Shown here: positions 26,143 to 36,017 of the stretch, piece after piece
Layout: each line of letters starts with the position of its first letter
How positions within the stretch are numbered: the first letter of the stretch is position 1
Source: JAQVEB01 sp028698105
GTDB lineage: Bacteria > Bacteroidota > Bacteroidia > Bacteroidales > Dysgonomonadaceae
Assembly: GCA_964293155.1 (NCBI GenBank)
Contig: CAXYYA010000003.1
Location: forward strand, 1 to 64,000
DNA length: 64,000 bases
Direction: 5' to 3'
Position numbers and translations under genes: made by a program
The notes under the pieces: generated by a model
Seen by the model: the letters and a program-made list of their open reading frames with translations, nothing else
What the model was told of the DNA's origin: nothing
The model's database searches: none

Positions 26143-27177
26143 TTAGTTTGATTTTAAAATCACGTATTTAATATTTTTTCGGTCATACGTATAAGTGATG
26201 AAAATATCGCCGTTTTTCAGTTGGATAATAGCCGGATAACTGAATTCACCCGTTGGGCGATTTTCCAGTACAACCACATCGTGCCAGGTTTTGCCGTCGG
26301 TGGTCTCCAGTACGGATAATTTGTTTCTTCCTCCCCACCAATCTTTTTCTTTTTGGGTTGGGTTGTAAACGAGGAGTTTACTTCCATCCTTCAGGTCAAC
26401 GGCATCGATACCCGAATTGGGGTTCTGAATGCCGGTTGAGGTTATTTTGCTCCAGCTTTTCCCGTTGTCGGACGACCAGCTTTGCAGAATTTCATTGCTG
26501 TCGCTTCGCATCAGTGCTTGCAGCTTGTTCTTGGTGTATCGAAGAATCGTGGGTTGGATTACTTTGAAATGGGAAATCGTGTCGATGGGGATTTTCTTCC
26601 ATTTCCCGAACTTCTTATCGGAAATTTCCACGAAAGATTTCCACTTTGCATTTCCGGTCGTTTCGGTGCTCGATGGATTTAAAATTTTGTTGCCGGCCTT
26701 AACCGGCTTACTTTTAACCGGCCCCAATATTCCATCCGGAAGTTTTATGGATTTACTCCATGTTTTTCCGTTATCGACCGATGTTTTGTATTCTCCCCAC
26801 CACGTAGAAGGCGATTTTCCCACTTTGTAAAAAAGATATGTGGTTTTTTTGTCTCTGTAAAGCACCGGATTCCAGCACCCATACCGGATGGAATCGTTGA
26901 TGATTCCGTCTGCAGCAAGAGCAGGGTAAGACCATGTTGATCCGCTCATTTCCGAAGTCCAGATACTCACATTGCTGTTCCCTTCGTGATCGCCTCCGAA
27001 CCACGCACACAAAACGTTTCCGTTGTCCAACTCCACGATGGTGGAAGCATGGCATGCTTTGAACGGGGGATTCTCACAAACCAGCCCTGAATCAACCACC
27101 ACGTACCGATTCTGCGCTTTTAACCCGACAAGCAGGAAAACGAACATTAACGGGGAAAATGCGATTCTTTTATTCAT
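26143..27177 (-). CDS. BNR/sialidase-like beta-propeller, secreted
   Basis: A 344-residue protein with a signal peptide ending near LKAQN. It has the BNR_2-type six-bladed propeller: HASTIVELDNGNVLCAWFGGDHEGN near residue 43, and Asp-box-like SVDNGKTWSK, SSDNGKSWSK and ETTDGKTWHD. Many such proteins are labelled exo-alpha-sialidase, but the catalytic Arg triad and Tyr/Glu pair cannot be confirmed by eye, and some relatives are not sialidases. Its start lies 2 nt from the end of the fucosidase gene, so it likely works on the same glycan. Confidence 0.78.
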   Translation of the reverse strand: MNKRIAFSPLMFVFLLVGLKAQNRYVVVDSGLVCENPPFKACHASTIVELDNGNVLCAWFGGDHEGNSNVSIWTSEMSGSTWSYPALAADGIINDSIRYGCWNPVLYRDKKTTYLFYKVGKSPSTWWGEYKTSVDNGKTWSKSIKLPDGILGPVKSKPVKAGNKILNPSSTETTGNAKWKSFVEISDKKFGKWKKIPIDTISHFKVIQPTILRYTKNKLQALMRSDSNEILQSWSSDNGKSWSKITSTGIQNPNSGIDAVDLKDGSKLLVYNPTQKEKDWWGGRNKLSVLETTDGKTWHDVVVLENRPTGEFSYPAIIQLKNGDIFITYTYDRKNIKYVILKSN

Positions 27178-27179
27178 TT

Positions 27180-28559
27180 TTAATTAACGCTAAACGATAA
27201 AACCAGTGGCTCCTGCCTGAGGTTTTTCGGAAGAAAAACAGTTGTTTTTGTGCCGTTGGTTGTCCATTTTACCCGTTTGTTGTTTTGCAACAGCGTCATT
27301 TTGGTTCCTTTGGCAGGGGTGTTGCCTTCCCATTCAATGGTGGCCGGGAGTTTTTCGTTTTCGGGCATCGCATAAATGGCATAGATGGTTTTTTTGTCTT
27401 TACTGGCCGTAAACCATGTATTCCCGCTTCTGTACTTGCTTGTGGAGCGGGTGTTGTAAATTCCTTTTCCGTTCACGCGGAGCCATTCGCCCACCTTTTC
27501 CAGCCGGTCAATTACCGGTTGTTCAATTAAACCTTGCGCCGTTGGACCTACACCCAACAGCAGGCATCCGCCTTTGGCGGTGATTTCGATGAGTGTGTTG
27601 ATGACTCTTTGCGCCGATTTGTACGGAGCATTGGGAACCCAACCCCAGTCGTTGCTCAAAGTGATGCAGCTTTCCCACGGAAATGGCAGTTGCTCATCGG
27701 GAATTGAACGTTCCGGAGTTTGATAGTTTTCGTATTTTCCTTTTATGGTTCTGTCCACGATTAACATTCCGGGTTGATTTTTACGAACCATTCCGGCAAT
27801 GTTGTCCATGTTGATATCCTGTCGCGGAGGAGCTACCCAGCCACCGTCGAGCCACAGAATATCGATGTTTCCGTAATTCGACGTGATTTCGTTGAGCTGA
27901 TTGTAGGTGAATTTTTTGAAGTTTTCCCAACGCTGCGGATGTCTTTCAATCTTGTAATTGACACTCCGGTTAGGCGTGGCGTAGTAATCCCACCAGTAAT
28001 TCTGGTTGTGCCAGTCGGGTTTGGAGAAATATGCGCCGATCATGAATTTTTTTTTACGGAATGCTTCAAAAACGAATTTGGCCACATCGGCTTTCGGATT
28101 ATTTTTAAAAGGGCCATTCGCAATGGAGAAATCGGTTTCTTTGGTGTCGAACATATTGAATCCGTCGTGATGCTTGGTAGTGAAAATGGCGTATTTCATT
28201 CCCGCCTTTTCCATAACCGTAGCCCATTGATCGGGATCGAAATCCGTAGGATTGAATTTATCTTTCAGCCCCCAATACCATTTTTTGTAATCGGTGTAAG
28301 CGATGGTGCTGTCGCGGGGAATCCAATCCACATCTTCTGAGCAGATAGACCACGATTCCACGATTCCGGGCACGGAATACAATCCCCAGTGAAACAGCGC
28401 GCCGAATTTAAGGTCTTGCCACCGATCGAGTTTTTGCAGCACTTTCTCGTCAGTAGGGACTACGTATTCTTCGGATTGTTCATGGACATAGCCTTGCTGG
28501 GCGTGTCCCCAAAAAACAAACAAACCGGCGATCGCCGTTAAAAGAGTTTTTGTTTTCAT
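27180..28559 (-). CDS. GH29 alpha-L-fucosidase, secreted
   Basis: Removes alpha-linked fucose from glycans outside the cytoplasm. The 459 residues start with a signal peptide (MKTKTLLTAIAGLFVFWGHA). The GH29 barrel shows LKFGALFHWGLYSVPG, AIFTTKHHDGFNMFDTKETDFS, and the nucleophile D238 in NIDILWLDGGW; TPERSIPDE may hold the acid/base region. A C-terminal beta-sandwich follows. It stands in an operon with a small secreted protein upstream (10 nt) and BNR and GHL10-like genes downstream, next to a SusCD pair. Confidence 0.92.
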   Translation of the reverse strand: MKTKTLLTAIAGLFVFWGHAQQGYVHEQSEEYVVPTDEKVLQKLDRWQDLKFGALFHWGLYSVPGIVESWSICSEDVDWIPRDSTIAYTDYKKWYWGLKDKFNPTDFDPDQWATVMEKAGMKYAIFTTKHHDGFNMFDTKETDFSIANGPFKNNPKADVAKFVFEAFRKKKFMIGAYFSKPDWHNQNYWWDYYATPNRSVNYKIERHPQRWENFKKFTYNQLNEITSNYGNIDILWLDGGWVAPPRQDINMDNIAGMVRKNQPGMLIVDRTIKGKYENYQTPERSIPDEQLPFPWESCITLSNDWGWVPNAPYKSAQRVINTLIEITAKGGCLLLGVGPTAQGLIEQPVIDRLEKVGEWLRVNGKGIYNTRSTSKYRSGNTWFTASKDKKTIYAIYAMPENEKLPATIEWEGNTPAKGTKMTLLQNNKRVKWTTNGTKTTVFLPKNLRQEPLVLSFSVN

Positions 28560-28569
28560 ATGCGTAATT

Positions 28570-29211
28570 TTATTGTAAACAAAATTCGATCATACGGATG
28601 ACATCAGGAACTTTCCTGAAATTGAGCTTTTCTTCTTTTATATAAGCTCTTAAAGCTTCTTTTTTGTCGGGGAAGTGCTTGAAAAGGTCTTTTTCATTTT
28701 TGCAATTTATCAATGCATCATTGTGATAGAATTGATATTTATTTGAATTTTCCAGATCAACTACTTCGGCAGATTGTTTTTTGTACTCATCATTTGTCCA
28801 ATGTGCAGTATTTATGGTTTCCACTTTATTTTGGGTGATTTGGCCGTACGCACCTCTGTTTCCTCTGTACTTACGTGTAATTGACCAATCGATGAACAAC
28901 GGAGTATTTTTCAATTGCACAAATTCGAGATAACGAGTACCCAAGGGAATAAATTTTCTGCCCGAAATATAAATTGTATCAACCTGATCATTGTTTGTAA
29001 GAATCATTTCTTCCTTATTTTGCAAATACATCATGTTTTTGTTTGCGGCGTCATAATTGAGCTTTGCCGAAGTTTTCGCTCTCTTTTTCATGAACACCGT
29101 TCCATCGCTGTATTCGTCGAACAACATTATTCTTTTTTTCTGCGCTTGAATTTCATTTGAGAATGATATCAAGAAAATTAAGACGAATAAAGGAATAAAA
29201 TATTTTTTCAT
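28570..29211 (-). CDS. Small secreted protein of unknown function
   Basis: A 213-residue protein with a clear signal peptide (MKKYFIPLFVLIFLISFSNEIQA). The mature part is mixed alpha/beta and rich in Lys and Asn, and I recognise no domain. It is the first gene of the operon that continues with the GH29 fucosidase 10 nt later. A near-consensus -7 box (TATCTTTA on the minus strand, 29241-29248) lies 30 nt upstream, after the terminator of the SusD gene, so hydrolases and SusCD probably have separate promoters. Confidence 0.75.
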   Translation of the reverse strand: MKKYFIPLFVLIFLISFSNEIQAQKKRIMLFDEYSDGTVFMKKRAKTSAKLNYDAANKNMMYLQNKEEMILTNNDQVDTIYISGRKFIPLGTRYLEFVQLKNTPLFIDWSITRKYRGNRGAYGQITQNKVETINTAHWTNDEYKKQSAEVVDLENSNKYQFYHNDALINCKNEKDLFKHFPDKKEALRAYIKEEKLNFRKVPDVIRMIEFCLQ

Positions 29212-29269
29212 TCGTTTTAGTTCTATAGCTTAAATTTTTGTAAAGATACTTTTTCTGATGCAAACAAAA

Positions 29270-29303
29270 AAATCAGGGCTGATGATTTTCTCAACCCTGA
29301 TTT
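29270..29303 (-). terminator. Intrinsic terminator after the SusD gene
   Basis: Arms AAATCAGGG (29270-29278) and CCCTGATTT (29295-29303); on the minus strand a run of seven T follows. It lies 21 nt past the SusD stop and marks the end of the SusCD transcript. Confidence 0.85.
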
Positions 29304-29324
29304 ATAATTAAAATAAAAGCAAAT

Positions 29325-31226
29325 CTATTGTTTCGGGCCTGCTCCAAATTGCGGAGCGTTGATGTCTTGCCAAACCCTTTCGGAGTTCAACAATGTCCCT
29401 TCCTGGCTTGAGCCCGGGGTGAATCCCTGAGATTTATAAGCATCTATCAATATTTGGTACATCAAATCTGTAGGCGAAGGAGAACCAACTTCAAACCGAC
29501 GTGGGATAGCGTTGTTAGGTACACTTGCGTAATTTTCCCATTTAATTAAAGTGGAATTGGTTTTCGGAGTCCCAGAGCGACGAACCGTAACAAATTGATC
29601 ATTGGGGGACAGGGTGAAGTGTAGTAATTGTTGTACATATACTTTTTCCAAGTCCAACGCTGCATTACCTGTCAACTGATAATCCGTATTCGCCATCATG
29701 GCGTCAATTTCTCCGCTTTGCAAATCAATTACTTTCTCATACGGATCGTAATCGTACGTTTTTCCGTAATAAGGAATTTTGTTTAACTGAGCCAATCTGT
29801 TGTATTCTTCAACGGAAGCTTTCAACGCTTTATTAAAATAAGCCTGGGCGGTTCCCGATAAGTTTGCTCCTAATAGTTTGAACTCAGCCAAATACAGGTT
29901 GACTTCGGCCGTAGACATATACATGCCGTACCAAGGATTGTTGTCCAAGTCCTGGATTATCGGGCCTCCCGGGAGCGTTGGCAACGTAAAGTCATAACGA
30001 CCGATGACCATTTCCTGTTGGAATCCAGAGAAAGGGGTGTACGTTTTTTCCGCATCGCCGATCCTTAATTTAGAGCGATTGCTGTAATCAAAATAATCGC
30101 CGTACACGGCAGGGTTTTGTGCTGCGTCCATTTCAACCGGTAACCCGTAATAACGAACCCAGGGTTCTCCCATACCTTTCCATGATACGAATGTTTTCTT
30201 GCCACCTGTTTCCGTATAATTCACGTTTGCCAGAATATAGGCAGGAATGGCTTTTCCCTGATCAAAAAATCCTTGTATGATTGTGGAATTCCAGGCATTT
30301 TTTCTGTAGAAGAAGCGAACACGTGGGTCTTTGTTTTTCAACATAAAGTTAACCACACGCTGACTTGAAGCAGTGCTTTCCAGAAAGCCGTTGCTCCAGT
30401 GATAAACCTTATCGCCATCGTCTTTTGTGATCGCATTTGCTTTATTGAAAAGGAAATCGTCTGCGCTTCCGTCCAACACACCGACCGGAGCCGACGCAAC
30501 CTGCGATGCAATTGCAAGTGCTTTCGCTTTGTCTTGAGATATTAAGCGAGCAGCTATTTTCAATTTCATTGAATTGGCTAATTTTGCCCATTTTGCAACA
30601 TCACCTTTGTAAACTACATCTTGATTGGGAGGAAATGTTTGATCTTTTGATGTGGTTAATGTAGTAACCGAGTTGTCTAATGTTTCCAACCACAAATTAT
30701 ACAGGTCAGAAATCTTATCGTATTTGGGTGTTAACGTGCCACCGTAACGTGCTCTTGCAGCCTCGGTAAAAGGGCGATCGCCGTACATATCGCTGTCGAA
30801 AATTCCCAAATAAACGGTAAGTATATCCACACATGCGGCTATATTTGCATATTTAGCTGCTTCAACAGGGTCTAAGTTTGCCCGGATGTTTTCAATGTCA
30901 CGGGCATATTTCAACACTGCGATATATTGACCGCCATGATCACCGGTAGCTGTAGTCTGTGTGTAAGTAGATGTAAAACCTCCGGTTGGAACGCCCATTT
31001 GCCCCCATTTATAGGTCATTGCCGCGTTATAGAACCACAGCAGATAGCCACTCGGCTCAAAGCTAATAACAGATTGTGCGAACAGATACGAAATATTGGC
31101 ATCTGTTACCTGAGAAGGATTGGAATTGATTTTTGCCATATCGTCGCGGCAACTTGTCGCTACGAGAAGCACCCCACTCAAGAATATTGTTGCGATATAT
31201 TTTATTTTTTTCATTGTTTTATTCAT
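29325..31226 (-). CDS. SusD/RagB-like outer-membrane lipoprotein
   Basis: Glycan- or peptide-binding lid of a SusCD importer at the cell surface. The 633-residue protein has a lipoprotein signal (FLSGVLLVATSC) and then RDDMAKINSNPSQVTDANISYLFAQ, the opening of the SusD-like_2 subgroup. TPR-like helices (AKWAKLANSMKLKIAARL) are typical of the fold. It lies 16 nt downstream of the SusC gene and ends at a terminator. A start at 31214 (MKKIKYIA) is equally possible. Confidence 0.9.
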   Translation of the reverse strand: MNKTMKKIKYIATIFLSGVLLVATSCRDDMAKINSNPSQVTDANISYLFAQSVISFEPSGYLLWFYNAAMTYKWGQMGVPTGGFTSTYTQTTATGDHGGQYIAVLKYARDIENIRANLDPVEAAKYANIAACVDILTVYLGIFDSDMYGDRPFTEAARARYGGTLTPKYDKISDLYNLWLETLDNSVTTLTTSKDQTFPPNQDVVYKGDVAKWAKLANSMKLKIAARLISQDKAKALAIASQVASAPVGVLDGSADDFLFNKANAITKDDGDKVYHWSNGFLESTASSQRVVNFMLKNKDPRVRFFYRKNAWNSTIIQGFFDQGKAIPAYILANVNYTETGGKKTFVSWKGMGEPWVRYYGLPVEMDAAQNPAVYGDYFDYSNRSKLRIGDAEKTYTPFSGFQQEMVIGRYDFTLPTLPGGPIIQDLDNNPWYGMYMSTAEVNLYLAEFKLLGANLSGTAQAYFNKALKASVEEYNRLAQLNKIPYYGKTYDYDPYEKVIDLQSGEIDAMMANTDYQLTGNAALDLEKVYVQQLLHFTLSPNDQFVTVRRSGTPKTNSTLIKWENYASVPNNAIPRRFEVGSPSPTDLMYQILIDAYKSQGFTPGSSQEGTLLNSERVWQDINAPQFGAGPKQ

Positions 31227-31242
31227 ATTAAATTATCAACAA

Positions 31243-34200
31243 TTAAAATCCTATATTTATTGTAAACATGTAATTAGCTGTAAATGGAGAGAACGTACGT
31301 ACGCGGAATTCCGATACTGAAGTACCACGTACGGATTCGGGATTTTCGCCATTTGGCATATTATTCAATAAATAACCTAAATTACGGCCTGTCAAAGACA
31401 AATTCAAATGAGTAGCTTTCATCTTTTGGGCGAATGTTTGTGGAACTTTATAGCTAAGCGTAACTTCGCGTAAAGCAATGTAATTCAATTTTGAAACCCA
31501 AGAATCATTTATCACGCCTTGGCCCCAACTGTTGGTGAAATAATGCCAGGGTGATGCATGAGTAGGTTCTATTTTACCTTTATCATACAGAGATTGATAG
31601 GTTTCACCACCTTCAGCTACCGTATATTTAGAACCGTCAGGTTGTGTGATGTTTGTTCCTCCGGCGAGTATACCCTCGGGAATAAGTCCGTCGTTATACA
31701 TTATGTTGTCGTACTTGGATGTCCATGTTAGTCCGCCATACTCGGGAGCCGAATATTTCAGAGAAGCTTCCGTGAATCCGTACGATGTTCCGTAACGTGA
31801 ACCGTAAGATGCTATGTAACCTCCAAAGCGCATATCCGTGGAAACACGTAAATTCCAGTTTTTATAGCGGAGACCCGTGGAAACGGAGCCCATAAAATCC
31901 GGAACCATTGAGCCGATAATTTCTGCTTTTCCGCTGCGTTTGTAATAAGCGAAACGTCTGCTGTCTGACCAGTTCAGGATGGGTAATCCTGTTTTTTCGT
32001 CCATTGCTTTTTTAGAGTCCGACATCAGGATACCGTATGATTCACCCACTTTTGCCACAGAGCCGATACGGTAATTACCGTAAGAAACTGATCCGTCCAG
32101 AGCAATGTAATCGGCCACATTTGGGTGTAGCGAAATGATTTTGTTTTCGTTTTTCGTGTACGTAAAGTCGAGCGTCCATTCCATATCCTTGCTTGTATAA
32201 GGAACTGTGTTCAAAGCAATTTCAACACCTTTGTTCTGAATGTTCCCGGCATTTACGTATTGGTTGCTGATCCCCGATACATAGGGTACTGCTATAGACA
32301 TGATTTGGTTGTAGGTGTTTTCTTTGTAATAAGCCAAATCCAGATTGATCCTGTTATTAAAGAAACGCCAGTCTAAACCAACCTCCCATGCGTTTTTCCG
32401 CTCAGGTTTGAGGTTTGAGTCATATACGGTTGAAGGTAACTCCAACGAATACGTTTTTCCGTTTACCGTAGTGGAAGTTGCCATTGAATAGGCTGTGTTG
32501 ATGATATAAGGATTGGTATCGTTACCTACTTGTGCCCATGAACCACGGATTTTCATAAAGGAAATCCAATCGGGCAGATTAAATGTATTGTGTAACAACC
32601 ACGAACCTGAGATTGATGGATAGAAATAAGAGAATGTGCCGTGTCCATCGGAATAAACCAATGAAGAAGACCAGTCGTTGCGTCCGGTAATATCCACGAA
32701 CACTTGATCAGCCCAGCTTGCACTAAATTGCGAAGCAATTGAGTACATACGTTTTTGACCAGTGATATATCCGTCGTAACCCACGTTGTCTTTTGAGTTT
32801 CCGATAAAAAATTGCCCGGGAACTACTAACCCTCCATTTGTCCAAAGTCGGCTGTACTGTTCAGTATTATTATAGTACTCACCTCTAAGGAATCCTCCGA
32901 ACGTCCAGTCGCCGTAGGTTTTCAGTGCATTAAGTGTACTGTAAAAATTGGTTTGCTCTTTTGTATATTGCGACGTGGAATAATAACCGCCTTCGTTTGC
33001 ATATCCACTACCCAGTTCCTTGCTTTCGTCACGAGTATAGTAATAATTAAAATTGCCTTCATTCGTGAAATCAAGCCAATCCGTGAGTTTTATTCTAAGA
33101 ATAACCCCGGGGCGTACCGATGTTTCTTTTCGTCTGTAATCATTTTCGTAAATACTCCACCAGAGTCCTCTTCCGGGAACAGAACCGTACATATCTCCAT
33201 AAGAGGTGCTTGCCAATCCTCCGTGCTCGCCTTTGTATTTATCCCTCAGGAATTTAGAGTCGTAGGAACGTGACCATGTACCATCTATAAAATATTCTCC
33301 GATATTTGGTTGAGCATTTCTCGGCGTTGAATTAGCGAATGAAAGTGTTGCTTCCAGATTTACTCTGTCTGTAATATTGTGTGAAGCTTTTGTTAAAAGA
33401 GTTAATCGTTTGAAATCGTTGTTAGGCAGCGTTCCCTGATTATGCAAAAAGCCCAGCGAGGTGTAAAATGTCGTTTTGTCGTTTCCACCACTTACAGCAA
33501 CATTTGTATTAGAGTTAAATCCCAAGTTGTAGGCATCCTTAAAGTTGTTCTCAACAGGCAAATAAGCGCGGTAGGTCCTGTCGTAAAATTCGATGTCGGA
33601 TCCGTCGTATTTGGGTCCATAACCCATCCAATCCCAATCGCCCATCAAGGTGTGTTTGCCATCAGCATTGAGCATAAATTGACGCTGGTTATCGAACTGA
33701 TAGTAGGTGCCGTTAGGTTTTTGAGTTCCATAATCAACATATCCTGACATTGCTCCTGGACCATAAACGTTTTGCATTCTCGGCTGTTTATAAACATAAT
33801 CCGTTCCAAACGTTTGCGATACCTGTATTCCCAACCCTTGACGTCCTTGACCGCTCTTTGTGGTGATTACCACCGCACCGTTCAATCCTCTTGAACCATA
33901 CAAGGCAGTTGCAGCAGCTCCTTTAAGCACAGATACCGTTGCAAAGTCTTCTGGATTTAAGTTTTTCAACTCATTCCCATAGTCATTAGCTGCTTGATTC
34001 CAATCTGCATCGCCTGATTTTGAAATGGCATTGTCGAGAATTACGCCATCTACCACATAGATAGGCTGATTGTTTTTTCCTAACGTGGAAGCACCACGGA
34101 TGAGTATTTTTGTGGAGCCAAACATACCGCCGTCTGACTGTGCAATTTCAACACCCGCTACTTTTCCCTGCAATGCTGCAACCGGATTTATAATGTTTGA

Positions 34201-34613
34201 AATTAATTCGTCGCTTTTCAGCTCTTTCATAGCGTAGCCTAGTGCTTTTTGCTGGCGTTTCATACCTAACGCGGTAACTACTACCTCGTCCAGCACTTCG
34301 CTGTCGCCGGCTAACGTAATATCTACCCTTGAACGTCCGTTCACGGGAACGGTTTGGGTAACCATACCCACATAGCTGAATTGAAGCGAACCGTTTGACG
34401 GAACATTGCTCAATGCATAATTTCCATCGATATCCGTTACGGTACCTCTCGAAACGTCACCGGTAACAATAACTGTGGCACCTATTACGGGCAAACCCGA
34501 GTCATCAATCACCGTACCGCGAACATTTACTGTTTGCGCAGAAATAGAAAAGGCAATGAAACTCAAATAAGAGTAATCATTCCCTTAAAACCAAAATGAT
34601 TTTTTCTTTTCAT
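31243..34613 (-). CDS. SusC/RagA TonB-dependent receptor, frameshifted in signal peptide
   Basis: Outer-membrane importer barrel. The continuous frame (31243-34566) gives a carboxypeptidase-regulatory-like domain (VNVRGTVIDDSGLPVIGATV), a TonB box-like EVVVTALG, a plug with SVLKGAAATALYGSRGLNGAVVITTKSG, and a C-terminal strand ending TANYMFTINIGF. That frame opens only with TTG at 34566 and lacks a proper signal peptide. An ATG at 34613 begins MKRKNHFGFKGMITLI, then stops at TGA 34563-34565. Adding one base at the TTT run (34565-34567) joins the two frames into a normal signal peptide. This is a sequencing error, a phase-variable site or a disabled gene. Confidence 0.88.
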
Positions 34614-34766
34614 TCTCTATCAATTTTAATTGATTTAATAATTTACAGAAATTTGTGTGTAAGATTTAAAATGGATTCTTTTGTCTTTTTGTTGTAATTT
34701 TTTCTTTTTTTATAGTGACTTTGTTTTTTAATGCATCAGAATGCAATATATTACTTGATATTTGTG

Positions 34767-34774
34767 CAAAGATA
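34767..34774 (-). promoter_or_regulatory. Candidate -7 box for the SusC-SusD operon
   Basis: CAAAGATA on the plus strand is TATCTTTG on the minus strand, 154 nt upstream of the SusC ATG at 34613. The spacer 34614-34766 is AT-rich, and no other element was recognised there. No ECF sigma/anti-sigma pair or hybrid two-component regulator is adjacent. Confidence 0.5.
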
Positions 34775-34812
34775 GGCAGGTTTATAATAATTAAAAAACT
34801 TTTTAACAAAAA

Positions 34813-34837
34813 AAGTCGCTTATATTTTAAGCGACTT
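34813..34837 (-). terminator. Intrinsic terminator after trxB
   Basis: Arms AAGTCGCTTA (34813-34822) and TAAGCGACTT (34828-34837) with a 5-nt loop. On the minus strand a T-run of seven follows. It lies 74 nt after the trxB stop. Confidence 0.88.
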
Positions 34838-34910
34838 CTTAAATATATTAAAAAAGAAATACGAAATTATTTAATGAGGGAGGCAGTTTTTTTATAATTT
34901 CATAAAATAA

Positions 34911-35852
34911 TCACAGCCCCTTCTCCGATAAATACCGCTCTGCATCCATGGCTGCCTTGCAGCCCATACCGGCGGCGGTTACTGCCTGGCGGTAAATGGG
35001 ATCGGCAACGTCGCCTGCGGCGAAAACACCTTCAATGTTGGTTTTTGTAGTCGGTTGTTGGATTTTAACATAACCTACGTCATCCAATTCAAGGAAGTCT
35101 TTAAATATTTCGGTGTTTGGTTTGTGGCCTATAGCCAAAAAGAAACCGTCAATAGCGATATCTACTTTCTCTTCATCGGGCTCGCCCATGCGTTTCACGA
35201 GGTGTGCGCCTTCAACGCCGTTGTTGCCGAACAAGCCTACGGCATTGTGTTCGAAAAGTATCTCGATCTTGGGGTTGTTCATTACACGTTCCTGCATAAT
35301 TTGCGATGCCCGCAGGTATGGTTTACGCACGATCATATACACTTTGTCGGCCAATCCGGCCAAATAGCTGGCCTCTTCGCAAGCTGTGTCTCCGCCGCCC
35401 ACAACGGCCACTTTCTTTTTCCGGTAGAAAAAGCCGTCGCACGTTGCACAGGCCGAAACGCCCTGTCCGGCATACTTTGCTTCATCGGGCAGACCCAGAT
35501 ATTTAGCGGTTGCGCCGGTGGAGATGATCACGCTGTCGGCTTCAACCGTGTATTCCGTGTCAATAGTAACTTTAAAAGGGCGCACGGAAAAATCAACCGC
35601 AGTGGCTCTTCCCGATAAAATTTCGGCTCCGTATCTTTGCGCCTGTTTTTTCAGGTCTTCCATCATTTCGGGGCCGGTTATCGTTTCGGGATATCCCGGA
35701 AAGTTTTCCACATCGGTTGTGGTAGTAAGTTGTCCACCCGGTTGCATGCCTTCATACAAAACCGGATCGAGATTTGCCCGCGAGGCATAAATGGCGGCGG
35801 TATATCCCGCCGGGCCCGAACCGATGATCAGGCAGCGTACTTTTGTTCTCAT
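34911..35852 (-). CDS. trxB: Thioredoxin reductase
   Basis: NADPH-dependent flavoprotein that keeps thioredoxin reduced in the cytoplasm. The 313 residues show the FAD motif GSGPAGYTAA near residue 11, the redox pair C135-A-T-C138 in SACATCDGFFYRKK, the NADPH motif VGGGDTACEEA, and GVFAAGDVAD near the end. It supplies electrons for the thiol peroxidases encoded here (bcp, tpx). Its 5' leader contains a hairpin with a T-run (35869-35896). Confidence 0.95.
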   Translation of the reverse strand: MRTKVRCLIIGSGPAGYTAAIYASRANLDPVLYEGMQPGGQLTTTTDVENFPGYPETITGPEMMEDLKKQAQRYGAEILSGRATAVDFSVRPFKVTIDTEYTVEADSVIISTGATAKYLGLPDEAKYAGQGVSACATCDGFFYRKKKVAVVGGGDTACEEASYLAGLADKVYMIVRKPYLRASQIMQERVMNNPKIEILFEHNAVGLFGNNGVEGAHLVKRMGEPDEEKVDIAIDGFFLAIGHKPNTEIFKDFLELDDVGYVKIQQPTTKTNIEGVFAAGDVADPIYRQAVTAAGMGCKAAMDAERYLSEKGL

Positions 35853-35868
35853 ATTTTTTGCGTTTAAA

Positions 35869-35896
35869 AAACCTTCCCGTTTTAAAGAGAAGGTTT
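35869..35896 (-). promoter_or_regulatory. Leader hairpin before trxB, terminator-like
   Basis: Arms AAACCTTC and GAAGGTTT (35869-35876, 35889-35896) with a 12-nt loop. Read on the minus strand it is followed by TTTTTT and then, 16 nt from the stem, by the trxB ATG. It lies between the candidate promoter (35915-35922) and the gene, so it may attenuate trxB. The alternative is a terminator for the LolA-like gene upstream. Confidence 0.45.
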
Positions 35897-35914
35897 ATAT
35901 ATTAATAATTACGG

Positions 35915-35922
35915 CAAAGTTA
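35915..35922 (-). promoter_or_regulatory. Candidate -7 box for trxB
   Basis: CAAAGTTA on the plus strand, TAACTTTG on the minus strand, 62 nt before the trxB ATG and upstream of the leader hairpin. Confidence 0.5.
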
Positions 35923-36017
35923 CAAATCTTATTCCGATTTTTAAAATGGATATAACCATTATCTATTTCGGGTAAATGAAACAAATCGGGGGCAAAGCCT
36001 TCGGCTTCATAAAATTA

